From: Desulfovibrio piger ATCC 29098
GTDB taxonomy: Bacteria; Desulfobacterota; Desulfovibrionia; Desulfovibrionales; Desulfovibrionaceae
Length of the DNA: 64,000 nt
NCBI RefSeq assembly: GCF_000156375.1
Contig: NZ_DS996354.1
Location: 43,002 to 107,001, forward strand
Direction: 5' to 3'
Part shown: piece by piece, positions 26,167 through 34,724 of the stretch
How the letters are laid out: each line of letters begins with the position of its first letter
Position numbering within the stretch: position 1 is the stretch's first letter
The notes under the pieces: model-generated
Databases searched by the model: none
What the model saw: only the letters and a program-made list of their open reading frames with translations
Told to the model about the DNA's origin: nothing
Program-made: the position numbers and the translations under genes

Positions 26167-28131
26167 GTGAAGAACTTTTACATCACCACCCCCATTTACT
26201 ATGTGAATGCCAAGCCCCATCTGGGACATGCCTATACCACCATCGTGGCCGACTCCCTGTCGCGTTTCCACAAGACCCTGGGCGACAACACCATGTTCCT
26301 GACCGGTACGGACGAACACGGTGACAAGATCGTCAAGGCCGCCGAAAAGCAGGGCGTCTCCCCCAAGGAATTCGTGGACGGCATCAGCGGTCTGTTCCAG
26401 CAGCTGTGGCCGCATCTGGGCATCGAGAACGACGCCTTCGTGCGTACCACCGACGAAGACCACAAGGCCCGCGTGCAGCGCTTCCTGCAGCAGGTCTATG
26501 ATGCCGGTGACATCTATTTCGGCGAGTTCGGCGGCCACTACTGCTACGGCTGCGAACGCTTCTATACGGAGAAGGAGCTGGAGAACGGTCTGTGCCCCCA
26601 GCACCTGACCAAGCCTGAGTTCATCAGCGAGAAGAACTACTTCTTCCGCATGTCCAAGTACCTGCCCTGGCTGCGGGAATACATCGAAAGCCATCCCGAC
26701 TTCATCCGCCCCGAGCGCTACCGCAACGAAGTGCTGTCCATGCTGGAATCGGGCGCGCTGGAAGACCTGTGCATCTCCCGTCCCAAGTCCCGCCTGACCT
26801 GGGGCATCGAGCTGCCCTTCGACAAAGATTACGTCTGCTATGTGTGGTTCGACGCCCTGTTGAACTACATCAGCGCCCTGGGCTGGCCCGACGGTGAAAA
26901 GTACAAGACTTTCTGGCCCGGCGAACATCTGGTGGCCAAGGACATCCTCAAGCCCCATGCCGTGTTCTGGCCCACCATGCTCAAGGCCGCCGGCCTGCCC
27001 ATGTACCAGCATCTCAACGTGCACGGCTACTGGCTGGTGCGCGATACCAAGATGTCCAAGTCCCTGGGCAACGTGGTCGAGCCGCTGGAGATGCGCCAGA
27101 AGTACGGTCTGGACGCCTTCCGCTATTTCCTGCTGCGCGAGATGCATTTCGGTTCCGACGCCTCCTTCAGCGAAGAAGGCATGGTGACCCGCATCAACGC
27201 CGACCTGGCCAACGACCTGGGCAACCTGTTCAGCCGCGTGCTGTCCATGACGGCCAAATACTTTGAAAGCAAGGTGCCCCAGCCCGGCGAATTCAGCGAG
27301 GACGACAAGGCCATCGTCGAGCTGTGCGCCACGGCCATGACCAACTATATCCAGCTGTTCGGCAACACCCAGTTCGCCCAGGGCCTGGATTCCCTGTGGG
27401 ATCTGGTGCGCGCGCTCAACAAGTACGTGGACTCGCAGGCTCCGTGGACCCTGTTCAAGCAGGGCGACACCATGCGTCTGGGCACGGTCATGTACGTGCT
27501 GCTGTCGGCCATGCGCAAGGTGGCCCTGTGCCTGTGGGCCGTCATGCCCGATGCTTCCCGCACCCTGCTGGAACAGCTGGGCCAGCAGCCCGGCGAAGGC
27601 CCCGTGACCACCTCTCTGGAAGCCGAGGCCGGCAACTTTGACGGTCTGCAGCCCGGCACCGAAGTGGCGGCCAGCTCCAACCTCTTCCCGCGCATCGACG
27701 TCAAGGCCCTGCAGCAGGAAGCCCCGGCCGAAAAGGCCCTCAAGGCCAAGAAGGAAAAGAAGCAGGAAGCCCCCAAGGCCGCTCCTGCCGCCGAAGGCCA
27801 GAGCGGCGAGATCAGCTTCGACCAGTTCAAGGCCGTGGAGATGCGCGCCGGGACTGTGGTCGTGGCGGAAAAGCATCCCAATGCCGACCGCATCCTGCGC
27901 CTGGAGATCGACTTTGACGAAGGCCAGCCGCGCCAGATCCTGTCCGGCCTGGCTGACTACTACAAGCCCGAGGAACTGGTGGGCAAGCAGGTCATCGCCG
28001 TGCTCAACCTGGCCCCGCGCAAGATCCGTGGCCTCATGTCCAACGGCATGGTGCTGACCGCGGAAAAGGACGGCAAACTCTCCGTCCTGACGCCTGCCGC
28101 GCCCGTGCCCAACGGCAGCCAGATCGCCTAG
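26167..28131 (+). CDS. metG: methionyl-tRNA synthetase
   Basis: This 654-residue class I synthetase charges tRNA-Met and initiator tRNA. The signature HIGH appears as HLGH (residues 18-21) and KMSKS is intact in DTKMSKSLGN. A zinc knuckle with CYGC and a further cysteine (LCPQH) is present. The C-terminal OB-fold tRNA-binding domain (about 545-654, ISFDQFKAVEMRAGTV) follows a lysine/alanine-rich linker. The start is GTG with GGAG upstream. Confidence 0.96.
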   Translation: MKNFYITTPIYYVNAKPHLGHAYTTIVADSLSRFHKTLGDNTMFLTGTDEHGDKIVKAAEKQGVSPKEFVDGISGLFQQLWPHLGIENDAFVRTTDEDHKARVQRFLQQVYDAGDIYFGEFGGHYCYGCERFYTEKELENGLCPQHLTKPEFISEKNYFFRMSKYLPWLREYIESHPDFIRPERYRNEVLSMLESGALEDLCISRPKSRLTWGIELPFDKDYVCYVWFDALLNYISALGWPDGEKYKTFWPGEHLVAKDILKPHAVFWPTMLKAAGLPMYQHLNVHGYWLVRDTKMSKSLGNVVEPLEMRQKYGLDAFRYFLLREMHFGSDASFSEEGMVTRINADLANDLGNLFSRVLSMTAKYFESKVPQPGEFSEDDKAIVELCATAMTNYIQLFGNTQFAQGLDSLWDLVRALNKYVDSQAPWTLFKQGDTMRLGTVMYVLLSAMRKVALCLWAVMPDASRTLLEQLGQQPGEGPVTTSLEAEAGNFDGLQPGTEVAASSNLFPRIDVKALQQEAPAEKALKAKKEKKQEAPKAAPAAEGQSGEISFDQFKAVEMRAGTVVVAEKHPNADRILRLEIDFDEGQPRQILSGLADYYKPEELVGKQVIAVLNLAPRKIRGLMSNGMVLTAEKDGKLSVLTPAAPVPNGSQIA

Positions 28132-28268
28132 GATAAACGATGTTCGACAAGGGCGGGGCGGGCTTTTTTGCCGGTGGCAAGAAGGCGCTCCCTTCCCCGT
28201 GCTCTTTCTTTTCCCACACCCGTAGGGAGGAACAGGGGAGAGCGGCGGGGAACCGCCCGGACAGAGAC

Positions 28269-28302
28269 AAAAAAGCTCCCCCGTCCGCAAGGGATGGGGG
28301 AG
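28269..28302 (-). terminator. minus-strand hairpin terminator
   Basis: CTCCCCCATCC and GGACGGGGGAG pair, read on the minus strand, and are followed by six Ts. It lies about 250 bp past the small gene stop. It may end that transcript or an unseen transcript in the gap. Confidence 0.7.
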
Positions 28303-28499
28303 ACTGGAACAAGGGGAGTACGACCAGCAGGCCGCCTTCCCTTTTTTCATACCTCGCGGCATGATGCGTGCGGCGGGGATTGCAATGCCCGGCGTTTCCG
28401 TCTATAGGCTGGCCGCGGGCGCCGGTGCTGCCGGGCCCCCTGGCGGGATGGGCTATTGCCATGCGGGAAGAGCGGCATCCCGTTCCGGGCTCCCGGAAA

Positions 28500-28515
28500 G
28501 GACGGCAAGCCGTCC
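28500..28515 (-). terminator. hairpin after the small unknown gene
   Basis: GGACGG-CTTG-CCGTCC followed by TTTCC on the minus strand, 38 bp past the stop. The T-run is short. Confidence 0.4.
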
Positions 28516-28552
28516 CGTACGGGCTTCAGGCGCTGTTCAGGAAAGGCGGTGC

Positions 28553-28747
28553 CTATTCGCTCTTTTCCTGCGTATTGGGATCGAACAGGCGGCCCAGTGC
28601 CGCCGCGTCCAACGGGTTGAGGTTGAAGCGCATCCCGGCTTCATCCAGAAGGGCGGCCAGGGATTTTTCAGGATACAGGGCGCGCTGTTCCGCCAGCCAG
28701 GCGGCAGCTCGTCGTACCAGTTCCGAAGCGGGCATGATGGTGGCCAT
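28553..28747 (-). CDS. small soluble protein of unknown function
   Basis: This 64-residue protein is not recognised. It starts MATIMPASELVRRAAAWLAEQ and is predicted helical, with alternating hydrophobic and charged residues. It has no cysteine and no signal peptide. Support for a real gene is the strong AAAGGAG eight bases before the ATG and the hairpin behind it. It is transcribed divergently from uppP, whose start is 80 bp away. Confidence 0.65.
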   Translation of the reverse strand: MATIMPASELVRRAAAWLAEQRALYPEKSLAALLDEAGMRFNLNPLDAAALGRLFDPNTQEKSE

Positions 28748-28827
28748 GGCGTTCTCCTTTTTGTGGGATACCTTAGCCGAGTCCGTTTCGGGAAACAACG
28801 GGTCTTCGGATCCAAAGGACGGCATAT

Positions 28828-29622
28828 ATGGATAATTTGTGGGTTGCGTTCATCCTCAGCATCGTGGAAGGGCTGACGGAATACCTGCCGGTCTCGTCCT
28901 CGGGCCATCTGGTGCTGGTGGGCGATCTGCTCAATTTCAGCGGTGAAAAGGCTGCGACCTTCCAGGTGGTCATCCAGCTGGGGGCCATCATGGCGGTGGT
29001 CGTCCTTTACTGGGGGCGTTTCTGGGGCCTGCTGCGGCCGCAACAGGGCGTGCCCTTTGCCGGGCTGCGCGGCATCTGGATGCTTTTCCTCACCTGCGTG
29101 CCCGCCTGTGTGCTGGGCCTGCTGCTGCATTCCCAGATCAAGAGCCTGTTCACGCCGAGCATGGTGCTGATCCCCTTCGTCATCGGCGCGTTATTGATGA
29201 TCTTTGTGGAACGCCGCCAGTTCCATCCCCGCTATGAGACCCTGGACGACATGACGCCCGGCCTGGCCTTCGGCATCGGCTGCTTCCAGTGCCTGGCCCT
29301 GTTCCCCGGCTTTTCCCGTTCGGCGGCCACCATCATGGGCGGCATGATCCTGGGGGCCCGCCGTCCGCTGGCGGCCGAGTATTCGTTCATCGCCGCCGTG
29401 CCCATCATGGTGGCGGCCACGGGCTTTGACCTGCTCAAGAGCCTGCACCTGTTCACCGCGGCGGACATCCCCTTCTTTGCCGTGGGCATGATCGGTTCCT
29501 TCATTTCCGCACTGATCGCGGTCAAGGCCTTCGTGAGACTGGTGGGCCACATGACCCTGGTGCCCTTTGCCGTGTACCGCCTCCTGCTGGCTCCCTTTAT
29601 CTGGTATTTCATGGTGCATTAA
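28828..29622 (+). CDS. uppP: undecaprenyl-diphosphatase (UppP/BacA)
   Basis: This 264-residue membrane enzyme dephosphorylates undecaprenyl diphosphate to recycle the lipid carrier of peptidoglycan and other envelope polymers. The two catalytic motifs are visible: EGLTEYLPVSSSGHL at about residues 14-28 and the second, PGFSRSAATI, at about 160. Around eight membrane segments are expected. Overproduction of this family gives bacitracin tolerance. A terminator follows the stop. Confidence 0.95.
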   Translation: MDNLWVAFILSIVEGLTEYLPVSSSGHLVLVGDLLNFSGEKAATFQVVIQLGAIMAVVVLYWGRFWGLLRPQQGVPFAGLRGIWMLFLTCVPACVLGLLLHSQIKSLFTPSMVLIPFVIGALLMIFVERRQFHPRYETLDDMTPGLAFGIGCFQCLALFPGFSRSAATIMGGMILGARRPLAAEYSFIAAVPIMVAATGFDLLKSLHLFTAADIPFFAVGMIGSFISALIAVKAFVRLVGHMTLVPFAVYRLLLAPFIWYFMVH

Positions 29623-29626
29623 AAAA

Positions 29627-29647
29627 ATTGGGGAAATCCCCAAAAAA
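29627..29647 (+). terminator. terminator of uppP
   Basis: TTGGGG-AAAT-CCCCAA with A/T flanks directly after the uppP stop. The T-run after the stem is poor on the plus strand (AAAAAATGC), so strength is uncertain. Confidence 0.5.
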
Positions 29648-29650
29648 TGC

Positions 29651-29679
29651 TTGCCAAAGGGGAGCAACTTCTGTAGATA
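29651..29679 (+). promoter_or_regulatory. promoter of first CAU tRNA (TTGCCA-N17-TAGATA)
   Basis: A -35 TTGCCA and a -10 TAGATA 17 bases apart lie 37 bp before the tRNA. The block is nearly repeated at 30108-30136. Confidence 0.75.
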
Positions 29680-29715
29680 CATCTCTGCGTTGAGTGGGAC
29701 ACGAAACGCCATTAC

Positions 29716-29792
29716 GGCAAGGTAGCTCAGTTGGTCAGAGCATGCGGTTCATACCCGCAGTGTCGGGGGTTCAAATCCCTCCCTTGCTACCA
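29716..29792 (+). tRNA. tRNA-Met (anticodon CAU), copy 1
   Basis: A full 77-nt cloverleaf: acceptor GGCAAGG/CCTTGCT, D-arm GCTCAG...GAGC, anticodon loop TTCATAC, T-arm GGGGG-TTCAAAT-CCCTC, discriminator A and encoded CCA. The 1-72 pair is a G-U wobble, not the C-A mismatch of initiators, so elongator Met is favoured. A tRNA-Ile2 with lysidine-modified CAU cannot be excluded from sequence. Confidence 0.85.
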
Positions 29793-30107
29793 GAACATGA
29801 CAGGAAGCCCGGGAATATCCCGGGCTTCTTTTGTTATGGGCTCCACCTGTCGTGTGTTTTTCCATGCCGGATAACGGCCCGCCTGTGGGCGAACTGGCCG
29901 GCGGTTGAGGGAAAGCCCCGGAAATGATGTCTTTGCTGCGGAACGTCCTTCATGCGGCGATCGGCCCCTGACGGATCGCGGTGGTTCCGGGATGGACGAA
30001 GACGGCAGTGGGCTCCGGCAGGGGCGAGGAGATGCTGCTGTCCCTTGCACAGGGTATGCCCTTTTGGGAGGATTTTCTTCTTTGCCGGGAGAAAATGCAG
30101 AAAATAC
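29793..30107. other. spacer between the two identical tRNAs
   Basis: About 315 bp between copy 1 and the promoter of copy 2. It contains the copy 1 terminator and no supported gene. The short open frames that cross it run through the tRNAs and are not real. Confidence 0.5.
29804..29832 (+). terminator. terminator of first CAU tRNA
   Basis: GAAGCCCGGG / CCCGGGCTTC stem with an AATAT loop, followed by TTTTG. Confidence 0.85.
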
Positions 30108-30136
30108 TTGCCAAAGGGGAGCAAGTTCTGTAGATG
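30108..30136 (+). promoter_or_regulatory. promoter of second CAU tRNA (TTGCCA-N17-TAGATG)
   Basis: Same architecture as the copy 1 promoter, with an almost identical spacer (one base differs) and further matching sequence downstream (CATCTCTGCG). Confidence 0.75.
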
Positions 30137-30172
30137 CATCTCTGCGCTGTGGAAAATCCACGGATGCCCTAT

Positions 30173-30249
30173 GGCAAGGTAGCTCAGTTGGTCAGAGCAT
30201 GCGGTTCATACCCGCAGTGTCGGGGGTTCAAATCCCTCCCTTGCTACCA
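30173..30249 (+). tRNA. tRNA-Met (anticodon CAU), copy 2
   Basis: Identical in all 77 bases to the tRNA at 29716, with its own promoter copy and its own, unrelated terminator. The duplicated promoter block points to a local segmental duplication followed by divergence of the flanks. Confidence 0.85.
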
Positions 30250-30258
30250 GAAGATTCA

Positions 30259-30290
30259 AGCGGTTCGGGTCTGTCCCGGGCCGCTTTTTT
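30259..30290 (+). terminator. terminator of second CAU tRNA
   Basis: AGCGGTTCGGG / CCCGGGCCGCT stem followed by six Ts. Confidence 0.85.
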
Positions 30291-30330
30291 GTTATGGCCT
30301 GAGCCTGCTGAGCGCCTCGGCGCACAATGG

Positions 30331-30353
30331 ACGCCTGCCGCGCGGCGTTTTTT
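30331..30353 (+). terminator. second tandem terminator
   Basis: ACGCC / GGCGT with a GC-rich eight-base loop and six Ts. It may back up the tRNA terminator. Confidence 0.5.
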
Positions 30354-30548
30354 GATCTTGCGTCCGCCCTGGATATCCGGTGTCACGCTGTGTTGCCGGG
30401 CAAGGGGCTCTGCATGCCTGCCGCATGGTCCCGGATCGAAGCGGAAGCAGAGCGGGGCGATCCGCTCCGGCAAGACGCATGACCACATGGCGGAAGCCGG
30501 CGGGATCCGGGGAATATCCGTGCAACCCCCGCGAAAAAGAGGCATTCC

Positions 30549-30577
30549 TTGACGCCATCAGGGCAAGGCGGTAAGGG
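30549..30577 (+). promoter_or_regulatory. possible promoter of the tct operon
   Basis: TTGACG and TAAGGG are 17 bases apart, about 70 bp before the tctC ribosome-binding site. Just downstream (30590-30611) is a direct repeat of TGTCACCMAA, which could be an operator half-site pair. Confidence 0.35.
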
Positions 30578-30644
30578 GAAACGGACGCTTGTCACCCAAA
30601 TGTCACCAAAGCGCCACAGTTCGACAGATCTTTGAGGAGGAAAC

Positions 30645-31597
30645 ATGAAAAAGATCCTTGCTTTCCTGGTCATGGCCTGCTGGCCATGCCGCTGGCAGCT
30701 TCTGCGTGGACCCCTGACGGCGATGTGACCGTCATCGTGGCTTACAAGGCCGGTTCCGGCACGGATACCGGTGCGCGCCTGCTGGCTTCCCAGGCCGAAA
30801 AGTATGTGGGCAAGACCCTCATCATCAACAACCTGCCCGGCGGCGACGGCAAGATCGGCTGGACCGAGCTGGTCAACTCCAAGCCCGACGGCCGCACCAT
30901 CGGCTTCATCAACCTGCCCACCTTCACCACCCTGGCCGTGCAGCCCGGTTCCACCTTCGCCGTCAGCGACGTGGTGCCCGTCTGCAACCAGCTGAGCGAG
31001 ACCGGTGTGGTGGTCGTGCGCGCCAACAGCCCCTGGAAGAGCCTCAAGGAACTGGTGGATGCCTGCAAGGCCAAGGGCAACCTGCGTTGCTCCACCAACG
31101 GTGTGGAAGCTTCCAACCATACCGCTGCCCAGCTGCTGGCCACTTCCGCCGGCTTCGATTACAAGGCCATCCCCTACGGCGGTACCGCCGACCAGCTGCT
31201 GGCCCTGCGCCAGGGCGAAGTGCACTTCTCCTGCGCTAAGGTGGCCGACGTGGCCGCCCTGTGCAGTGGTGACAAGCCCGAACTGCGCATCCTGGGCGTG
31301 TTCAACACCGCCCGTCTGCCCGAATATCCCGACGTGCCCACCCTGGGCGAGCTGGGCTACTACAAGGAATGGTACGGTTCCGCCCGTGCGCTGGTGCTGC
31401 CCAAGGGCACCCCGCAGGAGATCGTGGACTTCTATGTGGAAGCCTTCCGCAAGACCATGCAGGATCCCGCCTGCATCGAGGCTCACCAGAAGGCCGGCAT
31501 GAGCCTTGATTTCAAGGACAACAAGCAGCTGGCCGAACTCATCGCCGCGCAGGAGATCTTCTGCCGCGACGTGGTCTCCAAGCTGTACAAGAAGTAA
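30645..31597 (+). CDS. tctC: TctC-type substrate-binding protein, frameshifted in the signal peptide
   Basis: The body of this gene encodes a Bug/TctC periplasmic receptor of the tripartite tricarboxylate transporter family, which captures carboxylates. The mature part (AWTPDGDVTVIVAYKAGSGTD onward, up to SKLYKK) is complete. The expected start is the ATG at 30645, with GAGGAGG just before it, giving MKKILAFLVMA, a typical signal-peptide start. That frame meets a stop after about 27 codons. The rest of the signal peptide (LLAMPLAASAW) is in a different frame from about 30673 on. So a one-base-class indel (for example loss of GGCC) breaks the leader. The frame that encodes the mature part opens upstream at a TTG at 30632 inside the ribosome-binding site, which would give no signal peptide. 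It may be a real mutation or a sequencing error. Confidence 0.8.
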
Positions 31598-31611
31598 TCT
31601 CTGTCATGTCC

Positions 31612-31643
31612 CGGCGGGGAAGGGCGACCTTTCCCGCCGTTTT
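31612..31643 (+). terminator. attenuating hairpin between tctC and tctB
   Basis: CGGCGGGGAA pairs with TTTCCCGCCG and four Ts follow. Such hairpins often lower expression of membrane subunits relative to the binding protein. Confidence 0.6.
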
Positions 31644-31660
31644 CCATTCAGGCGGTCCGT

Positions 31661-32110
31661 ATGAAACGATCCGATATCGGCGTGACGGCACTGGTGTATG
31701 CCTTCACGCTCTTTTTTCTGTACATGACCCTGGAACTGCCGCCGGACGCGCAGACTTATCCCCTCTGCCTCATCGCCGGCCTGCTGGTCCTCAATACCTG
31801 CTATCTGGTGCGCTGCCTGTGGCAGCTGCGCCGCCAGGCGGGCATCCACAATGATCTGCCCGATCTGTTCGCGGGCTTCCAGTGGAAGCAGTTCGCCTTC
31901 ATCTGCCTGGGCTGCGTGGGCTACATGCTGCTCATGTATGTGGCGGGCTTCTATATCGCCAGCATCTGCTATCTTGTGGGCACGCTGGCCTTTTTGCGTG
32001 TCCCGCGCTGGCATATCGTGCTGACGGTAGTGGTCATGGCCGCGCTCATCTACGCGGTGTTCACGCTTTTCCTCAAGGTCCCGCTGCCTGTGGGCCTGCT
32101 GTTCAAGTAA
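31661..32110 (+). CDS. tctB: TctB-type small membrane subunit
   Basis: This 149-residue protein has four predicted membrane helices and fits the small, weakly conserved TctB subunit of tripartite tricarboxylate transporters. It starts MKRSDIGVTALVYAFTLFF. The gene lies between tctC and tctA, 10 bp before the latter, the canonical order. A CAGGCGG site lies before the ATG. Confidence 0.85.
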   Translation: MKRSDIGVTALVYAFTLFFLYMTLELPPDAQTYPLCLIAGLLVLNTCYLVRCLWQLRRQAGIHNDLPDLFAGFQWKQFAFICLGCVGYMLLMYVAGFYIASICYLVGTLAFLRVPRWHIVLTVVVMAALIYAVFTLFLKVPLPVGLLFK

Positions 32111-32120
32111 GGGGATCGTC

Positions 32121-33629
32121 ATGACGGATACTCTGGCTCTCATGGCTGCAGGCTTCATGCATGCCATCTCGCCCATCAATCTGCTGGCCATGCTGGCGTC
32201 CACCATCGTGGGCATCACCATCGGCTGTCTGCCCGGCCTTTCCGCCGCCATGGGCGTGGCCCTGCTGCTGCCCGTCACCTTCGGCATGGATCCGGCCACG
32301 GGCCTGATCGTGCTGGGCGGCATCTACTGCGGTGCCATCTTCGGCGGCTCCATCAGCGCCATCCTCATCCATACGCCCGGCACGCCCGCCTCGGCGGCCA
32401 CCGCCATCGAAGGTTACCAGCTCACCCTGCGCGGCAAGGCGGCCAAGGCCCTGTTCACGGCCTGCTTCGCCTCCTTCTGCGGCGGCCTTCTGAGCTGCAT
32501 CTCGCTGTATTTCTTCTCTCCGCTGCTGGCCCAGCTGGCCATGAAGTTCAAGAGCCCGGAATATTTCTGGCTCTCGCTCTTCGGCCTGACCATCATCGCG
32601 GGCGTGTCGTCCAAGTCCATCCTCAAGGGCCTCATCTCCGGCGGCATCGGTCTGCTCATCTCCACCATCGGCATGGACCCCATGGAAGGGGTGCCGCGCT
32701 TCATGTTCGGGCAGACCACGCTGTATAACGGCGTCAACACCACCTGCGCCCTCATCGGCCTGTTCTCCATGTCGCAGGTGCTCATCCTGGCGGAAAAGCG
32801 CATCGTGCAGCGGCCCAAGGCTTCGGCCATGACCGACCGCTTCGGTTTGAGCAAGGCGGAATACAAACGCATCTCGCCCACCATCATCCGCTCGTGGCTC
32901 ATCGGCAACATCGTGGGCATCCTGCCCGGTGCGGGTGCCTCCATCGCCTGCTTCATGGGCTACAATGAGGCCCGCCGCTTCTCCAAGCACAAGGATGAGT
33001 TCGGCAAGGGCTCCATCGAAGGCGTGGCGGGTTCCGAAGCCGCCAACAACGCCGTGACCGGCGGTTCGCTCATCCCCACCCTGACCCTGGGCATCCCCGG
33101 CGAGTCCGTGACCGCCGTGCTCATGGGTGGCCTCATCATCCACGGCCTGCAGCCCGGACCGGAGCTGTTCACCACCTATGCCGGCATGACCTATACCTTC
33201 TTTGCCGGTTTCGTGCTGGTGCAGTTCTTCATGCTGGGCGTGGGCATGCTGGGCTGCAAGGGCTTTGCCCAGATCTCCCGCCTGTCCGATGCCATCCTCA
33301 TCCCGTCCATCTTCCTGCTGTGCGTGGTCGGCTCCTATGCCATCCACAATAACGTGGTGGAAGTGGTCATCATGCTCATCTTTGGTGTCATCGGCTATCT
33401 GGCGCGCAAGTTCGATTTCAATGCCGCCGCCATCGTGCTGGGCCTGATCCTCGGTCCCATCGGCGAACGTGGTCTGCGCCGCTCGCTGCTCATCAGTGAC
33501 GGTGACCCGTCCATCCTCTTCTCCACGTCCCTGTGCTGGATCTTGATCGCCCTGTGCGTGCTGGGCGTGCTGTCGCCCCTGCTCATGGAACGCATGGAAC
33601 GCCGTATGCGCGAAAGCGCCGAAAGCTAG
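32121..33629 (+). CDS. tctA: TctA-type large membrane subunit
   Basis: This 502-residue permease of the tripartite tricarboxylate transporter family has about eleven or twelve membrane helices. The family signature GCLPGLSAAMGVALLLPVTFG lies near residues 35-55, and GILPGAGASIA near 270 is its internal repeat. Such systems import citrate or other carboxylates using the proton or sodium gradient; the substrate here is not readable. It is the last gene of the operon and is followed by a strong terminator. Confidence 0.93.
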   Translation: MTDTLALMAAGFMHAISPINLLAMLASTIVGITIGCLPGLSAAMGVALLLPVTFGMDPATGLIVLGGIYCGAIFGGSISAILIHTPGTPASAATAIEGYQLTLRGKAAKALFTACFASFCGGLLSCISLYFFSPLLAQLAMKFKSPEYFWLSLFGLTIIAGVSSKSILKGLISGGIGLLISTIGMDPMEGVPRFMFGQTTLYNGVNTTCALIGLFSMSQVLILAEKRIVQRPKASAMTDRFGLSKAEYKRISPTIIRSWLIGNIVGILPGAGASIACFMGYNEARRFSKHKDEFGKGSIEGVAGSEAANNAVTGGSLIPTLTLGIPGESVTAVLMGGLIIHGLQPGPELFTTYAGMTYTFFAGFVLVQFFMLGVGMLGCKGFAQISRLSDAILIPSIFLLCVVGSYAIHNNVVEVVIMLIFGVIGYLARKFDFNAAAIVLGLILGPIGERGLRRSLLISDGDPSILFSTSLCWILIALCVLGVLSPLLMERMERRMRESAES

Positions 33630-33684
33630 CCACCAGGCACGGCCGGGCTCTTCGGATGGTCCCGGCATGGAACGATCTGTAAAC

Positions 33685-33729
33685 AAAGACGGCGGATACT
33701 CCCATGGGAGCATCCGCCGTCTTCTTTTG
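33685..33729. terminator. bidirectional terminator after tctA
   Basis: AAGACGGCGGAT / ATCCGCCGTCTT stem around ACTCCCATGGGAGC, itself self-complementary, with T-rich flanks on both sides. It separates tctA from the convergent kinase-like gene. Confidence 0.85.
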
Positions 33730-33818
33730 GGGTGTGTTGTCGGGGAACGATGTCCGGATACGGGGAAAGATGGCCACGATGGCGCTTTCCGCCGGTTTCG
33801 GGATAGTTTTGAAAAGGC

Positions 33819-34724
33819 TCAGGCCCGTCCCAGGGCGAGGATCTCATCCTTGCTGCGGGGCAGGATCTCGGGCAGGGCGGTGATGAGGCGGCTCACCGGT
33901 GTGGACGGATCGGGCCGGCAATGGGCGGCCAGCAGACGGGCCAGACGTGCGGCGGCCAGAGCGGCCGTGGCTGTGGACAGACCGGCGCACAGCAGGCCGG
34001 TGACGAGGCCGGTCACGATGTCGCCGGTGCCGCCGATGCATTCCATGGCCGGGACCGAGGGACTGTCCACCACGGCGTGGAGGTGGCCTTCATGGATGAT
34101 ATGGTCGGCCTTGCCCTTGATGATCAGATTGGCGGGGCAGTTGCCGTGCTCCTGTGCCCGGGCCAGCAGTACGGGGATGTTCTGCTCCTCGGCCAGCAGG
34201 AAGCCGCGCGTATAGAAGGGGTGGGGCGCTTTTTCATCCGCCAGGAAGGCCAGTTCGCCCACGTCCGGGGTGAACAGTTCGTAGGCATCGGCATAGCCGC
34301 TCATTTTGGCCACATACATGAAGCCCGCATCGGCCACCATCAGGGGCGCGTTTTCCAGCTCCCGGACAGCCAGCAGCAGACGGTTGTGCCAGTCCACATC
34401 GGGGAAGAGATAGTGGAAGGTCAGACCGCGCGGAGCCAGGCCGGGCAGGGCTTTTTCCAGCCAGGCATAGAGCTGGCGGCTGCCGGAACCGGAGCCGGTA
34501 TCTCCGGCCAGCAGCAGGGCAGGGGGCGTACAGCCCAGGGCCGTGCAGGTCTGCAGGGCCGTGGCGGCCAGGGCCGCGGTGCCCCGTTCCACAGGTACGG
34601 TGCGGCCGTCGGGCAGGTGCAGGCCCGCTTCCGAAAGGCTGGCGGCACGCGGGGCAGAGCCTTCCCGCTCCGGTACCAGCAGGGAAAAATCAGGGTCGGG
34701 GATGGTTCCGGCTATGATCCACAT
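33819..34724 (-). CDS. ribokinase-fold protein (NAD(P)H-hydrate dehydratase-like)
   Basis: This 301-residue protein resembles the C-terminal kinase-like domain of YjeF (ADP/ATP-dependent NAD(P)H-hydrate dehydratase). The family-defining GGTGDIVTGL sits near residue 235. The match is distant in the N-terminal half, so another kinase-like role is possible. It overlaps the DUF3343 gene upstream by 13 bp and ends the yedE-tusA-DUF3343 operon, so it may take part in selenium or sulfur metabolism. Confidence 0.68.
   Translation of the reverse strand: MWIIAGTIPDPDFSLLVPEREGSAPRAASLSEAGLHLPDGRTVPVERGTAALAATALQTCTALGCTPPALLLAGDTGSGSGSRQLYAWLEKALPGLAPRGLTFHYLFPDVDWHNRLLLAVRELENAPLMVADAGFMYVAKMSGYADAYELFTPDVGELAFLADEKAPHPFYTRGFLLAEEQNIPVLLARAQEHGNCPANLIIKGKADHIIHEGHLHAVVDSPSVPAMECIGGTGDIVTGLVTGLLCAGLSTATAALAAARLARLLAAHCRPDPSTPVSRLITALPEILPRSKDEILALGRA

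Larger units (their letters stand above)
28132..28552. other. 421-bp intergenic region after metG
   Basis: No credible gene is seen; the short open frames here lack ribosome-binding sites and protein-like composition. It holds two hairpins, listed separately, that face the minus-strand small gene. No clear promoter was found in it. The absence of a T-rich terminator on the plus strand after metG is notable. Confidence 0.5.
30250..30548. other. non-coding stretch before the tct operon
   Basis: About 300 bp with two hairpin terminators (30259-30290 and 30331-30353) and no supported gene. Open frames on either strand lack ribosome-binding sites and protein-like composition. Confidence 0.5.

Noticed and set aside
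29716..29792. Initiator tRNA-fMet for the CAU tRNAs
   Set aside because: The 1-72 position is a G-U wobble rather than the C-A mismatch, and the anticodon stem lacks the three consecutive G-C pairs of initiators.
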